Made by a program: the position numbers and the translations under genes. A DNA stretch of 64,000 nt, from the NCBI RefSeq assembly GCF_029201565.1, contig NZ_CP104002.1, positions 2,931,001 to 2,995,000 of the forward strand. Direction: 5' to 3'. The notes beneath the pieces are model-generated. The model was given only the letters and a program-made list of their open reading frames with translations. It ran no database searches and had not been told where the DNA came from. The stretch comes from Devosia sp. SD17-2 (GTDB lineage: Bacteria; Pseudomonadota; Alphaproteobacteria; Rhizobiales; Devosiaceae). Positions 28,171-36,902 of the stretch are shown in pieces; the first letter of the stretch is position 1, and each line of letters opens with the position of its first letter.

Positions 28171-28194
28171 CCGTTCGGATAACCGAGCTTCCAA

Positions 28195-29637
28195 TTACTG
28201 GAAGGACTTGGCAGCCTTGAAGGTGACCTTGTAGGCACCGTTCTGGTGAGCTTCGCCCTTGAGCGAGGAGGTGAAACCACCGCCCGGAGCCCATGCGAGT
28301 TCAGCCGAACCGTAGAAGTCGGTCTGCTGAGCGACTGGCTTGTTGGTGCCATAGACACCGACTTCACCGGTCAGCTTGACGGTTTCGGTCACAGCAGCGA
28401 CGAGCTGCAGAGCGACCTGGTAGCCTTCGTCGTTGGCAAGGCCAGTGTTCTCATCGAACCAACGGCCGCCGAGGTTGACGCTCACGCCTTCGGTGATTGC
28501 TGCACCGATGGAGCCACCGAGACCAGCCTGGTTAGCGATGGCAACGCCATTGTCCTGGCCGCCGGTTGCTTCACCCGACAGAGCGATGGTGAACATGTCG
28601 AAGGTGGCCTGAGCCGAACCGAGGACGTTCCAGTAGGTGTCGGAAGCATTGTTGGCGCCATAAGCACCGGCAACGCGGACCTTGAAGTTGTCGAAGGTGC
28701 CGGTGACGCCAGCGTGGACGCCCCAGTCTTCAACGATACCGTCGAGCACGCCACCAGCAACGCCGGTGATGTGTGCGGTGATGCCTTCACCAGCGTAGTT
28801 CACGACGCCGACGAGGGTACCAGCAGCCTGTGCACCGGTGGTGGCGTTGTAGAAGCCAGCCGGGTTGGTACCGAATGCGCCAGTGCCTTCGTTGCCGAGG
28901 TTTTCGAGACCAACACCGACGTTCACGCCGTTGCCGAGATCCGAAACGACCTGGATGGCATAGTTGCCAGTGCGCGGGTGCTGACCAGCGTAACGAACGC
29001 CCTTGTCAACTGCGTCGGAGTTGAAGAGACCCAGGAAGTTGAAGGGCTCGTCGTCGCCGAGGTTCGCGATCGAACCCTTACGGCCAGCGGAGATGATGGT
29101 GGTGTCGCCGACCGAGACGAAAGCCTCGTCGATGATCCATGCGCCGTTCGAACCAACACCGTTCGTGGTAGCGTCGCCACCGACGGTCGGGCCGACGTAA
29201 ACGCCAGCAGCGTCATAACCTTCGTTGGTCACGACCTGGTCGAAGAAGGACTTGAGCTTGATGGTGGCCTTGGCCGGACCGAAATCGCTGTCGGCGGTGC
29301 CGACGAACTTCAGCCAGGTTTCGACCTTCGTGCGCCAGTCGTTATCGAAGGTGGAACCACCAACGACGACGGCGTTGTTGTCATCAACGTTGCGAGCGCC
29401 AGCCTGTGCAAGGATGCCCATGCCCGGGAACGTGCCGGCATAGTCGCCCCATGCGAATTCGTACTTCACTTCGCCCGAGATCTGCAGGCAGTTGGTGTCG
29501 GACGAGATGGTCAGGCCCGAAAGACCGAGAGCGTCACAGACGTCCAGCGAGGTGAGAACGCCGAGATCGGCAGCGAAGCCTGCGGTCGAGAGACCAGCGG
29601 CGGCAACAGAACCGAGGATAAGGCTCTTGAGTTTCAT
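28195..29637 (-). CDS. Outer-membrane porin, rhizobial type
   Basis: This secreted 480-residue protein has a clear signal peptide (MKLKSLILGSVAAAGLSTAG, cleavage near AGFAAD). The body has alternating glycine/aromatic strands and ends in VTFKAAKSFQ with terminal aromatic character, typical of beta-barrel outer-membrane proteins. Strand-like segments such as VKYEFAWGDYAG and GEVGVYGTNKP fit the Porin_2-like family of Hyphomicrobiales. ATG 29637 has a textbook GGAGG upstream. The coding DNA uses a narrower, more biased codon set than its neighbours, suggesting high expression. It is monocistronic, with a structured leader upstream and a strong terminator downstream. Confidence 0.88.
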   Translation of the reverse strand: MKLKSLILGSVAAAGLSTAGFAADLGVLTSLDVCDALGLSGLTISSDTNCLQISGEVKYEFAWGDYAGTFPGMGILAQAGARNVDDNNAVVVGGSTFDNDWRTKVETWLKFVGTADSDFGPAKATIKLKSFFDQVVTNEGYDAAGVYVGPTVGGDATTNGVGSNGAWIIDEAFVSVGDTTIISAGRKGSIANLGDDEPFNFLGLFNSDAVDKGVRYAGQHPRTGNYAIQVVSDLGNGVNVGVGLENLGNEGTGAFGTNPAGFYNATTGAQAAGTLVGVVNYAGEGITAHITGVAGGVLDGIVEDWGVHAGVTGTFDNFKVRVAGAYGANNASDTYWNVLGSAQATFDMFTIALSGEATGGQDNGVAIANQAGLGGSIGAAITEGVSVNLGGRWFDENTGLANDEGYQVALQLVAAVTETVKLTGEVGVYGTNKPVAQQTDFYGSAELAWAPGGGFTSSLKGEAHQNGAYKVTFKAAKSFQ

Positions 29638-29683
29638 TATTTGACCTCCAAAGTCAGTCATTTTTGGTGCCGGTTACCCAGCG

Positions 29684-29749
29684 GTTTGTCGAAACGCGAC
29701 CACACTATTCGTGGTGCAGTGTGTTGCCGTCGCGCTGCGACCGACAAAC
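29684..29749 (-). promoter_or_regulatory. Nested inverted repeat in the porin leader/promoter region
   Basis: Three nested arm pairs are visible: GTTTGTCG (29684-29691) with CGACAAAC (29742-29749), CGCGAC (29695-29700) with GTCGCG (29729-29734), and CACACT (29701-29706) with AGTGTG (29718-29723). If transcribed this would be a long interrupted hairpin beginning about 47 bases upstream of the porin start. It may be a 5'-UTR structure controlling translation or stability. If it lies upstream of the transcription start, it could instead be a protein-binding region. Confidence 0.5.
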
Positions 29750-30042
29750 GATCCCATGCATGGATTCGCAAGACCCACTCTACGCATGGGAGATGCAGAC
29801 GCAATCACGCAAAGCTGGTTTCAACCGCGCCACAATATGGTTGGGAACCGGATGTTGCAGATTCAGCACACACCCGGAAACCTTCTGTTAACACTTCTGA
29901 ACAGTGGCTTAAGAATCCCGGGCTTCCGGGCTTTTTCGCACACACCAGTGCGTGAGGAGCACCGTTCTGCCTGCCGTTTGACAGCGGATTGGCTTTGCCC
30001 GACAGATGGCGGCGACATGGCTGGAATAAGGGAGAGAGCACT
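29750..30042. other. Non-coding stretch between divergent porin and SDR genes
   Basis: Together with the leader structure, this forms a 405-bp gene-free region between the porin (minus) and SDR (plus) starts. Short frames across it lack family features or start sites. It presumably contains both promoters. AT-rich patches near 29860-29910 are the best candidate for the porin or SDR promoter, but I could not fix -35/-10 boxes. Confidence 0.35.
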
Positions 30043-30783
30043 ATGACGCCTGCCGGATACGCACTTGTAACAGGAGGCACCTCGGGCATCGGCCTTGCCA
30101 CGGCGCGGGGACTTTCGGACGCCGGCTGGCGCGTCGCCATATGCGGACGGCGCGGTGACCTGGTGGAGAACCTGTCCGCAACCCATGGCTTCGTTGGGCT
30201 CACCTGCGATGTCACCGACGCGGAATCGGTGGCCGTCATGTTCGCAAGCCTGAAGGCGACTTTCGGCCGGCTGGACCTCGTGTTCAACAATGCCGGTCGC
30301 TTCGCCCCTGCCCGATCCTTCGGCGATATCGAGGTCGATACCTGGCGCGAAATGGTCGATACCAATCTCAACGGCGCCTTCTATGTCGCCCGCGAGGCTT
30401 TCCGGATGATGCGCCATCAACAGCCCCAAGGCGGCCGCATCATCAACAATGGCTCCATCTCCGCCTATGTGCCCCGTCCGCAGGCGGCGTCCTACACCGC
30501 CACCAAGCATGCGATCACCGGATTGACCAAGGCGATCTCGCTTGACGGGCGGGCCCACAACATCGCCTGCGGACAGATCGACATCGGAAATGCCGCCACG
30601 GACATGACCAGCCACATGAACGCCGGCTCACTGCAGGCCAATGGGACTTTGGCGCCCGAGCCGACCTTTGATGTGGCGCACGTCGTTGACGCAGTTCGCT
30701 ACATGGCCGGCCTGCCGCTCTCGGCCAATGTGCAGTTCATGACCGTCATGGCCACGACCATGCCCTATATCGGCCGCGGCTAG
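30043..30783 (+). CDS. Short-chain dehydrogenase/reductase
   Basis: This 246-residue classical SDR has the Rossmann motif [10 protein letters not shown] (10-19), NNAGR near residue 85 and the catalytic set Ser in NNGSISAY. Tyr-x-x-x-Lys follows in YTATKHAI. Arg after the first strand (CGRRGD) suggests NADP(H) preference. The substrate is not predictable. The start ATG 30043 is preceded by GGGAGAG (30030-30036); the frame runs upstream to 29989. A terminator shared with nagA follows. Confidence 0.87.
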   Translation: MTPAGYALVTGGTSGIGLATARGLSDAGWRVAICGRRGDLVENLSATHGFVGLTCDVTDAESVAVMFASLKATFGRLDLVFNNAGRFAPARSFGDIEVDTWREMVDTNLNGAFYVAREAFRMMRHQQPQGGRIINNGSISAYVPRPQAASYTATKHAITGLTKAISLDGRAHNIACGQIDIGNAATDMTSHMNAGSLQANGTLAPEPTFDVAHVVDAVRYMAGLPLSANVQFMTVMATTMPYIGRG

Positions 30784-30791
30784 GCCGAAAC

Positions 30792-30824
30792 AAAAACCCC
30801 GGGTCAGGTACCCGGGGTTTCCAT
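30792..30824. terminator. Bidirectional terminator between SDR and nagA
   Basis: AAACCCCGGGT (30794-30804) pairs with ACCCGGGGTTT (30810-30820) around CAGGT. A-rich sequence lies left and T-rich sequence right. It stands between two convergent genes whose ends are 42 bp apart. Confidence 0.85.
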
Positions 30825-30825
30825 T

Positions 30826-31989
30826 TTACTTCTGCCAGACGCGTTCGCCTGAAATCCAGGTCGACTGCACCGCGACATCCTTTGTCAGGTGCACAAAACT
30901 CGCGAGAGCTCCTGGCCGCAGATGGCCGTATGTCCCGTCGATCCCCAGCGCCTCGGCCGGATAGAGCGAGGCCATGCGGAACACCTCATCCAGCGGCACG
31001 CCGATTGTGTTGTGCATGAAAGCCACAGCATCGATCATGTCGAGGTCGGCACCGGCGAGCGTGCCGTCGGCCAGCCGCAGCGCACCGTTCGAGCGGGTAA
31101 TCGTACGGCCATTGAGCGTCATCTCGGTGATGTCGGTGCCCGTCTGCGACATGGCGTCGGTGACGAGGAACATCCGACCCGGCGCACTCGCCTTGGCCCG
31201 ACGCGCGATCTCAATGCTGGTGGGGTGGACATGGATGCCGTCGGCGATCAGTCCGGCGAAGACATTGTCATTGGCGAGAGCCGCCCCGACAACGCCGGGC
31301 TCGCGATTGCCCATCTGGCTCATGGCGTTGAAGAGATGCGTCACCATGGTCGCGCCCGCCTCGAATGCCGCGTTCGCCACCTCGGCGCTGGCATCGGAAT
31401 GGCCGATGCTGACGATAGCACCAGCTTCTACCAGTGCCGAGATCTGCTCCGGCGTCACCGTTTCAGCCGCGACGGTACAGATCAGATTGGGCAGGCTGCG
31501 GGCAGCAGCCATGGTCCGCGCGAGATCACTCTCATCCATCGGGCGGATCAGCGCCGGATCATGGGTTCCCTTGCGCGCCAGCGCCAGGTGTGGGCCCTCG
31601 AGGTGCAGGCCGAGGAAGCCGGGCACGCGCGCAGCCACAGCCTCATTGCCGGCAGCAATGGCGGCGACATTGACTTCGGCAGTATCGGTGATCAGCGTCG
31701 GCATCAGGGCCGTGGTGCCGAACTGCGCGTGTGCTTCGCAGATGGTGCGCAGCCCTGCCAGGTCCGGCTGGTTGTTGAAAAGCACGCCGCCGCCGCCATT
31801 GACCTGAAGGTCGAGGAAGCCGGGCACGATCATACCGTCGCCAAGCTCGATCTTTTCGGCATTGGCCGGAATCTCGCTGCGCTGAACGATGGCGCAGACA
31901 TGGCCGAACTCCACCAGAAGCGCGGCATCCTCGTGCCAGTCATGCCCATCAAAGAGCCGGCCACCAATAAATGCCGTCAGGTCGCTCAT
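30826..31989 (-). CDS. nagA: NagA: N-acetylglucosamine-6-phosphate deacetylase
   Basis: NagA deacetylates GlcNAc-6-phosphate to glucosamine-6-phosphate in amino-sugar and murein recycling. The 387-residue protein is an amidohydrolase-type TIM barrel with metal and substrate motifs LHLEGPHL, SIGHSDAS, HLFNAMSQ and LVTDAMS. The start at ATG 31989 (MSDLTAFIGGRLFDG) has GGAG upstream; the frame continues to 32049. It lies 96 bp downstream of a GntR regulator in the same orientation and near murQ, so its natural supply is probably MurNAc/GlcNAc from cell-wall turnover. Confidence 0.93.
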   Translation of the reverse strand: MSDLTAFIGGRLFDGHDWHEDAALLVEFGHVCAIVQRSEIPANAEKIELGDGMIVPGFLDLQVNGGGGVLFNNQPDLAGLRTICEAHAQFGTTALMPTLITDTAEVNVAAIAAGNEAVAARVPGFLGLHLEGPHLALARKGTHDPALIRPMDESDLARTMAAARSLPNLICTVAAETVTPEQISALVEAGAIVSIGHSDASAEVANAAFEAGATMVTHLFNAMSQMGNREPGVVGAALANDNVFAGLIADGIHVHPTSIEIARRAKASAPGRMFLVTDAMSQTGTDITEMTLNGRTITRSNGALRLADGTLAGADLDMIDAVAFMHNTIGVPLDEVFRMASLYPAEALGIDGTYGHLRPGALASFVHLTKDVAVQSTWISGERVWQK

Positions 31990-32085
31990 GTCGTCTCCAT
32001 TCGTGTCGTGACGCCGGTCGTCTCCGCGTGACCCAACCGGCGCTCTCAATTTCAGATCAGTCCCCTGCCCACTCTGGGGGCTGTG

Positions 32086-32871
32086 TTACCGCGCTGTCCC
32101 ATTGGCCTGCGCTTCGCCCAGCCGAAGCTCGGCGACAAAATCATAGGTATCGCCCCGATAGATGGAGCGGGTGAATTCAATGACCCTGCCCGAGGCGAGA
32201 TAGGATGTGCGCTCAATGTTCAGCCCGGCAGAACCGGTGGGAACATGGAGCAGGCGCGCATCATTCTCATCCAGATTGGCAGCACGGATGAGCTGGATCG
32301 CCCGCACGGGGCGATTGCCGCTGCGATCAAGATGCTTATAGAGCGAATCTCCGATAGCGGCTGGATCGGGCAGGATATCGCTGGAGAGGCTGGCACGCTC
32401 GATGGCCAGCGGCGTTTCTCCACTCAGGCGCAGGCGGGCAATCCGCGCCACCTGCTCGCCCGGAGACAAGCCCAGAATAATGGTCTCTTCCGGCGACGGC
32501 GCATAAAGCCCGCGATCAAGCCATTCGGCATGCACTTCCATGCCACGACGCGCCATATCCTCGGTGAACGAGGTCAGTTGCGACAACGATTGCTCGACGC
32601 GCTGGGCCGGTGGCGCCACAAAGGTGCCGGAGCCATGGCGCTGCACCAGCAGACCCTCCTGGACCAGCTGCAACACGGCCTTGCGGACAGTCACCCGCGA
32701 CACTTCCACCCGCAGCGCCAGATCGCGCTCGGACGGCAGGGCATCACCGGGTTTGATGGCTCCGCTCTTTATGGCATCTTCGATCCAGCGCTTGAGCTGG
32801 AGATACAACGGCCCGCCCTGGGGCAAGGTCACCGGGTTGCCGGAGAAAAACGTTTCGAACGTCTCAGCCAC
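32086..32871 (-). CDS. GntR/HutC-family regulator of the nagA–murQ locus
   Basis: This 261-residue regulator has an N-terminal winged helix at about residues 20-85 (LKRWIEDAIKSGAIKPGDAL, then SERDLALRVEVSRVTVRKAV). The C-terminal UTRA effector domain spans about 100-255 (LSPGEQVARIARLRLSGETP, FTRSIYRGDTYDFVAEL). NagR/NagQ/DasR-type members sense GlcNAc-6-P or GlcN-6-P; the same is inferred here from neighbours. GTG 32871 is chosen because AAGGAG precedes it and the sequence from there starts like family members. The upstream frame to 33249 overlaps murQ. It is divergent from murQ over a region with repeated AAAATACCA motifs. Confidence 0.87.
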   Translation of the reverse strand: MAETFETFFSGNPVTLPQGGPLYLQLKRWIEDAIKSGAIKPGDALPSERDLALRVEVSRVTVRKAVLQLVQEGLLVQRHGSGTFVAPPAQRVEQSLSQLTSFTEDMARRGMEVHAEWLDRGLYAPSPEETIILGLSPGEQVARIARLRLSGETPLAIERASLSSDILPDPAAIGDSLYKHLDRSGNRPVRAIQLIRAANLDENDARLLHVPTGSAGLNIERTSYLASGRVIEFTRSIYRGDTYDFVAELRLGEAQANGTAR

Positions 32872-32937
32872 GCGTTTCTCCTTGTTCCTCAGGTACTGGT
32901 CCGCAGTTGGCGAATAAACCCACCTCCGCGCTTTGAC

Positions 32938-33103
32938 AATACCAATAAAATACCATTCACCAAGTGCTAAATGCGCTTGAGATCGTGTCTTAGCAGTTTG
33001 TGAAGTGGGGCGGGGATTTGCGCTGCGCAAATTGCGCTGCGGTCTGCCGTACTCGACAAGTGGTATTTTTTTGGCATTATCCTTCCCGGAGGAGAAAATA
33101 CCA
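32938..33103. promoter_or_regulatory. Repeated AAAATACCA operator-like motifs and murQ promoter
   Basis: The divergent region carries four copies of a half-site: AATACCA (32938-32944), AAAATACCA (32947-32955), its inverse TGGTATTTT (33061-33069), and AAAATACCA (33095-33103, running into the murQ ATG). The last two form an inverted repeat around the putative promoter. TCGACA (33053-33058) and CATTAT (33075-33080) are spaced by 16 bp and overlap the TGGTATTTT copy. The arrangement fits repression by the adjacent GntR protein. Confidence 0.6.
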
Positions 33104-33990
33104 TGCGACAGACCGAGATGCGCCATCCCGATGCTGGAGGGCTGGAGACGCTTCCAGCAGAAAAAGTTCTCCTGCTTCTGGCACAAGGACAGGCGGCCGC
33201 GGCAGACAGCGTCCAGCCAGCGATTCCCGACATAGCGCGCGCCGCCCATCTCGCCGCTTCAAAAATTGCAGCCGGCGGGCGGCTGATCTATGCCGCCGCC
33301 GGCAGTTCGGGGCTGATGGCACTTGCCGATGGGCTGGAACTGCCCGGCACCTATGGCATCGACCGGGTCGAGATCGTGCTGGCCGGCGGCATGGAATCGC
33401 TGCGGCGCATGATCGGCGGACCGGAGGATGATCGTGCCGCAGCCCGCGAGGCCATCGAGGCGCTCTCCCCCAGTGAGCGGGACTGCGTCATTGCCCTCAC
33501 CGCCAGCGGCCAGACCCCATTTGCCATGGAAGCGCTGGCGACCGCCCGCGAAGCCGGGGCCGCAACCATCGCCATTGCCAATAATAGGGGCGCCCCGATC
33601 CTCGGGGCCGCCGACGTCGGCATCTGCCTTCCAACCCCACCGGAGCTCATTGCCGGTTCAACCCGAATGGGCGCGGGCACGGCGCAGAAAATCGCGCTCA
33701 ACATGCTGTCCACCATGATGGCGATCGAGCTCGGTCATGTTCACGACGGCCTGATGGTCAATGTCGTCGCCGACAATATCAAGCTGCGCGCCCGGGCCCG
33801 CGACATCGTTTCGACCATCGCTTCCGTCGATGAGGCGGCTGCCACGTCCGCACTCGACATAAGCCAGGGCGCCGTCAAACCTGCTGTCCTGATTGCCGCC
33901 GGGGCAGCCGATCTGGCGACAGCCAATGATCTACTCTCAGCGCACAAGGGGCACCTGCGCCCTGCCCTTGCCGCGCTCAGCAACGGGTGA
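33103..33990 (+). CDS. murQ: MurQ-family N-acetylmuramic acid 6-phosphate etherase
   Basis: MurQ cleaves the lactyl ether of MurNAc-6-phosphate to give GlcNAc-6-phosphate, the substrate of NagA. The 295-residue SIS-domain protein has GGRLIYAAAGSSGLMALAD and ELPGTYG (conserved Glu) near residues 58-88. TASGQTPFAMEAL lies near 144, and the family block STRMGAGTAQKIALNMLST near 187. The canonical AGTSGRLG loop reads AAGSSGLM, so this is a divergent MurQ, but the substrate-binding and catalytic regions are kept. The ATG at 33103 follows CGGAGGAG. It is divergent from the GntR gene and probably co-regulated with nagA. Confidence 0.87.
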   Translation: MRQTEMRHPDAGGLETLPAEKVLLLLAQGQAAAADSVQPAIPDIARAAHLAASKIAAGGRLIYAAAGSSGLMALADGLELPGTYGIDRVEIVLAGGMESLRRMIGGPEDDRAAAREAIEALSPSERDCVIALTASGQTPFAMEALATAREAGAATIAIANNRGAPILGAADVGICLPTPPELIAGSTRMGAGTAQKIALNMLSTMMAIELGHVHDGLMVNVVADNIKLRARARDIVSTIASVDEAAATSALDISQGAVKPAVLIAAGAADLATANDLLSAHKGHLRPALAALSNG

Positions 33991-34131
33991 CGAAACTCAG
34001 TCCCGCGCCCGCACCTGATCGCGACGCCAACTGAAAGCGTGGCCAGCGTGAGGGATTTCGTGTCGATTATGTCGAAGGAAGACTGCGACCCTCGTCGTCA
34101 CTGCATAACCCGGCCCTTTGAAGGAACGAAT

Positions 34132-34596
34132 ATGACCCAGGATACATCGCGCGATCTCGTACTGACACGGCTGATCGATGCCTCGCCCAAGGCGCTTTTC
34201 CGCTGCTGGACCGAGCCGGCGCTGATCACGCAGTGGTTCGCGCCCAAACCATGGAGCACCCCGCGCGCGTCCGTTGATCTGCGCCCGGGCGGTCGCAGCG
34301 AGATCGTCATGGCCGATGAGAACGGAACGGAATTCCCCGGACCCGGGCAATATCTGGAAGTCGTCCCGAACCGGAAACTGGTGTTTACCGATGCCTATGT
34401 CGGGGACTGGGAGCCGTCGTCCAAGCCGTTCTTCACCTGCATCCTCACCTTCGAAGAAGAGAACGGCAAGACGCGCTACACCGCCACAGCCCGACACTGG
34501 ACCGTCGAGGACAAGGAAGCGCACGAGAAAATGGGGTTCCACGAAGGCTGGGGCCTCTGCGCTACCCAGATGGAAGCGCTGGCAAAGACACTTTAG
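34132..34596 (+). CDS. SRPBCC/AHSA1-type protein
   Basis: This 154-residue protein is of the START-like SRPBCC fold, AHSA1 (Hsp90-activator homology) subfamily. The first strand and helix read LVLTRLIDASPKALFRCW, followed by WFAPKPW, LRPGGRSEIVM and the C-terminal helix GWGLCATQMEALAKTL. Such proteins bind hydrophobic ligands, but none can be named. ATG 34132 is chosen for the GAAGGA box and because the upstream frame lacks family sequence. It is convergent with the DeoR gene, with a terminator between. Confidence 0.82.
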   Translation: MTQDTSRDLVLTRLIDASPKALFRCWTEPALITQWFAPKPWSTPRASVDLRPGGRSEIVMADENGTEFPGPGQYLEVVPNRKLVFTDAYVGDWEPSSKPFFTCILTFEEENGKTRYTATARHWTVEDKEAHEKMGFHEGWGLCATQMEALAKTL

Positions 34597-34602
34597 CGCC
34601 AA

Positions 34603-34634
34603 CAAAAAGGCCGCGCTCCACCCCGAGTGCGGCC
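34603..34634 (-). terminator. Intrinsic terminator of the DeoR-family gene
   Basis: On the minus strand GGCCGCACTC pairs with GAGCGCGGCC (one wobble) around GGGGTG and ends in TTTTTGTTGG, 12 bp after the stop. Confidence 0.82.
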
Positions 34635-34646
34635 GAACCGAACAAA

Positions 34647-35492
34647 TTACTTGGCGACGATGACTTCGATGCCGCGGCGCTCGAATTCGCGCTGGTCTTC
34701 TTCGGTAATGCCGTCATCGGTGATGAAACCGCTGACCACATCGAGGGGGCCGAGCGAGGAGAACGACGTGCGCCCGATCTTGGTGCTGTCGGCAACAAGA
34801 TACACCTTGGATGCCGCCTTGATCATGGCGCGCTTGACGTACAAATCCGCCATGGCCGGGAAAGTCAGTCCGGCCTCGAAGGACACGGCTGCCGTCGCGA
34901 GGAAAAGTTTCTCGGCAAATATGCCCTGGAAAAACTCGCCCGCCTTCTCCCCGGAGAGCGACAATGTCGGCGCCTTGAAGTGACCACCCGACATGTGAAC
35001 CGTCATGCTCGGCAGGGCGCCGAGCAGCAAGGCGATATTGATCGCATTGGTGATGACGTTCAAATTCTCATGCGAAACGAGATTGTTGGCGATTTCGGTC
35101 GTCGTCGAGCCGGCATCGAGGATGATGGTTTCGCCAGCGCCCACCAGACCCGCCGCGGCGCGCCCGATCTTCTTCTTGCGATCCATATTGATCATGTGGT
35201 GCAGCGACATCGACTGCACCTGCTGCGGCACGGACTTCAGATGCGCACCGCCATGCTCACGGTTGACGAAGCCATCCGCATCCAGCCGCTCGAGATCCTG
35301 CCGGATCGTCGCCTCGGACACAGCGAAAGCCACGGACAGGTCGCGCACCCTTGCGCTGCCTTCTTCCTGCAACCATTCGAGAATTTTCATCCGCCGCGGT
35401 TCGGCGAGCAGGTTCTGACGACCAGCTTCCGCCAGGGATTTCCGCCCCTTGCGCGCTGCCGATTCGACTGGCTTCGAGTTGGAATCGGCCAA
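34647..35492 (-). CDS. DeoR/GlpR-family transcriptional regulator (TTG start)
   Basis: This 281-residue regulator has an N-terminal helix-turn-helix at about residues 35-90 (RRMKILEWLQEEGSARVRDL, VSEATIRQDLERLDADGFV). A DeoR C-terminal sensor domain carries ILDAGSTTTEIANNL and VYLVADSTKIGRTSF, the sugar-phosphate-binding region. TTG 35492 is chosen because GGAGG stands about 8 nt upstream; ATG 35603 gives a longer version but lacks such a site. DeoR proteins usually sit beside the sugar genes they repress, and none lies next to it here. It has its own terminator. Its target is unknown and may be elsewhere. Confidence 0.85.
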   Translation of the reverse strand: MADSNSKPVESAARKGRKSLAEAGRQNLLAEPRRMKILEWLQEEGSARVRDLSVAFAVSEATIRQDLERLDADGFVNREHGGAHLKSVPQQVQSMSLHHMINMDRKKKIGRAAAGLVGAGETIILDAGSTTTEIANNLVSHENLNVITNAINIALLLGALPSMTVHMSGGHFKAPTLSLSGEKAGEFFQGIFAEKLFLATAAVSFEAGLTFPAMADLYVKRAMIKAASKVYLVADSTKIGRTSFSSLGPLDVVSGFITDDGITEEDQREFERRGIEVIVAK

Positions 35493-35766
35493 ATTACGCC
35501 CTCCGATCGCTTCTGCTAACGATTTAGCCTTCGCTTCCGGCGATCGCAAGGTCACGCCTTCGCATTTGCGCAAATTGAAACGCAATTGCACCCAATCGCA
35601 CATAAACCGAAAAAATCAACAGTTCGTAATACGAGCGACTGTCAGCAGATCATACAAAGCAACACAGCGCCCCCGCCCCCATCCAGGTCGGAAACGCTGT
35701 GTCCATCGGCCGGACGGCCTCCTCACGCGGAGCTGCGTACAGCCATACATCCCCCGAGGCCTGACC

Positions 35767-36870
35767 TCAGACGCCAGTCGCCACCGCCGTGCGCGGCATT
35801 TCCGAGAAAATTTCAGCCTTGCCATTGCGGATCATGACGATCTCTTCCAGCCGCAGGCCGAACCTGCCCTGCAGATAGATGCCCGGCTCGATCGAGAACA
35901 CCATGCCCTCATCGAGCACGGTCTCGCTGGTGCCAGTGATATAGGGGGCTTCGTGCACGTCGATGCCGAGGCCGTGCCCGGTGCGGTGCAGGAATTTTTC
36001 GCCATAGCCGGCAGCGGTGATCACATCGCGCGCCGCCTTGTCGATTTCCTTGGCCTGCACACCCGGCTTGACCGCGGCCAGGGCTGCTTCCACTGCCTGG
36101 TCGACGATGGCATGGATCTCGTCATAGCCTTCCGGCTTGCTGCCGAAATAGCCCATGCGGGTCATGTCCGAAGGATAGCCGTTGATTCGCCCGCCAATGT
36201 CGAGCAGCACGGCATCGCCCGCCTTGAGCCTGGTGGCGCCGGTGTGGTGATGCGGGAAGGCGCCATTGGGGCCAAAGCACACCGAGATGAACTGCGTCGT
36301 CGCGCCATTGTCCTTGTAGAATTTTGCGATCACTTCGGCCACTTCGACCTCGGTGATGCCTTCCCTGAGCGCGGCGAAACCGGCGGCCATGGCGCCGTCA
36401 TTGAGCAGGTGCGAGGCCTTGAGCAGGTCAAACTCGGCCTGGTCCTTTCGCGAGCGCAGATAGCCGACAGTGTCCTGCGTGAACCGGCGTGTTGCCCCCG
36501 GCAGCGCATCGAGCAGCAGCAGCGCAAAGTCGGCCCGCATGGTTTCGTCGATCACCACCGAGGGACTGATGCGCGAAATGCCGGTTGCGTCGATCAGCTG
36601 CTCGAGGGCAGCGTCCGGGCCATCGGCGTCGGCCCATGGGAAAAACGGCAGATCAGTGTGCTGACGCGAGCTGTCGACATTGAGCGCCGGCATCAGGAAG
36701 CCGGCAAAATCCTTGCTCACCAGCAGCATGACCGGGCGCTCGTCCCCATGCGGGGCGAGATCGGCCAGATAAGTCATGTGGCTCGAAGGGCCGATCACGA
36801 CGAGATCGGTATTGGTCTCGGCCATACGCTTGCGCAGCTTGGCCATGCGGGCGGAAAGTGTTGGATTCAT
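35767..36870 (-). CDS. M24-family metallopeptidase (Xaa-Pro dipeptidase/aminopeptidase type)
   Basis: The 367-residue cytosolic peptidase has an N-terminal creatinase-like domain (about 1-145) and a pita-bread catalytic domain. The latter carries the five metal ligands: Asp residues in LLDIGGRINGYPSDMTRMG, His in HRTGHGLGIDVHEAPY, and Glu in SIEPGIYL and RLEEIVMI. It probably releases N-terminal residues next to proline from imported peptides. The gene lies downstream of a family-5 binding-protein gene in the same orientation, which supports a role in peptide use, though a 292-bp repeat-bearing gap intervenes. Confidence 0.87.
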   Translation of the reverse strand: MNPTLSARMAKLRKRMAETNTDLVVIGPSSHMTYLADLAPHGDERPVMLLVSKDFAGFLMPALNVDSSRQHTDLPFFPWADADGPDAALEQLIDATGISRISPSVVIDETMRADFALLLLDALPGATRRFTQDTVGYLRSRKDQAEFDLLKASHLLNDGAMAAGFAALREGITEVEVAEVIAKFYKDNGATTQFISVCFGPNGAFPHHHTGATRLKAGDAVLLDIGGRINGYPSDMTRMGYFGSKPEGYDEIHAIVDQAVEAALAAVKPGVQAKEIDKAARDVITAAGYGEKFLHRTGHGLGIDVHEAPYITGTSETVLDEGMVFSIEPGIYLQGRFGLRLEEIVMIRNGKAEIFSEMPRTAVATGV

Positions 36871-36902
36871 GAGAATAACTCGCTGGTTGCTTACGGGGCG
36901 CG

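Noticed and set aside
28145..29637. Evenly repeated codon pattern in the porin considered as a possible tandem DNA repeat or foreign gene
   Set aside because: The pattern is explained by strong codon bias and beta-strand alternation in a highly expressed outer-membrane protein; no true tandem unit is present.
28246..29955. 569-codon plus-strand frame opposite the porin
   Set aside because: Antisense to a secreted porin with signal peptide, ribosome-binding site and terminator. The low-complexity translation shows no domain.
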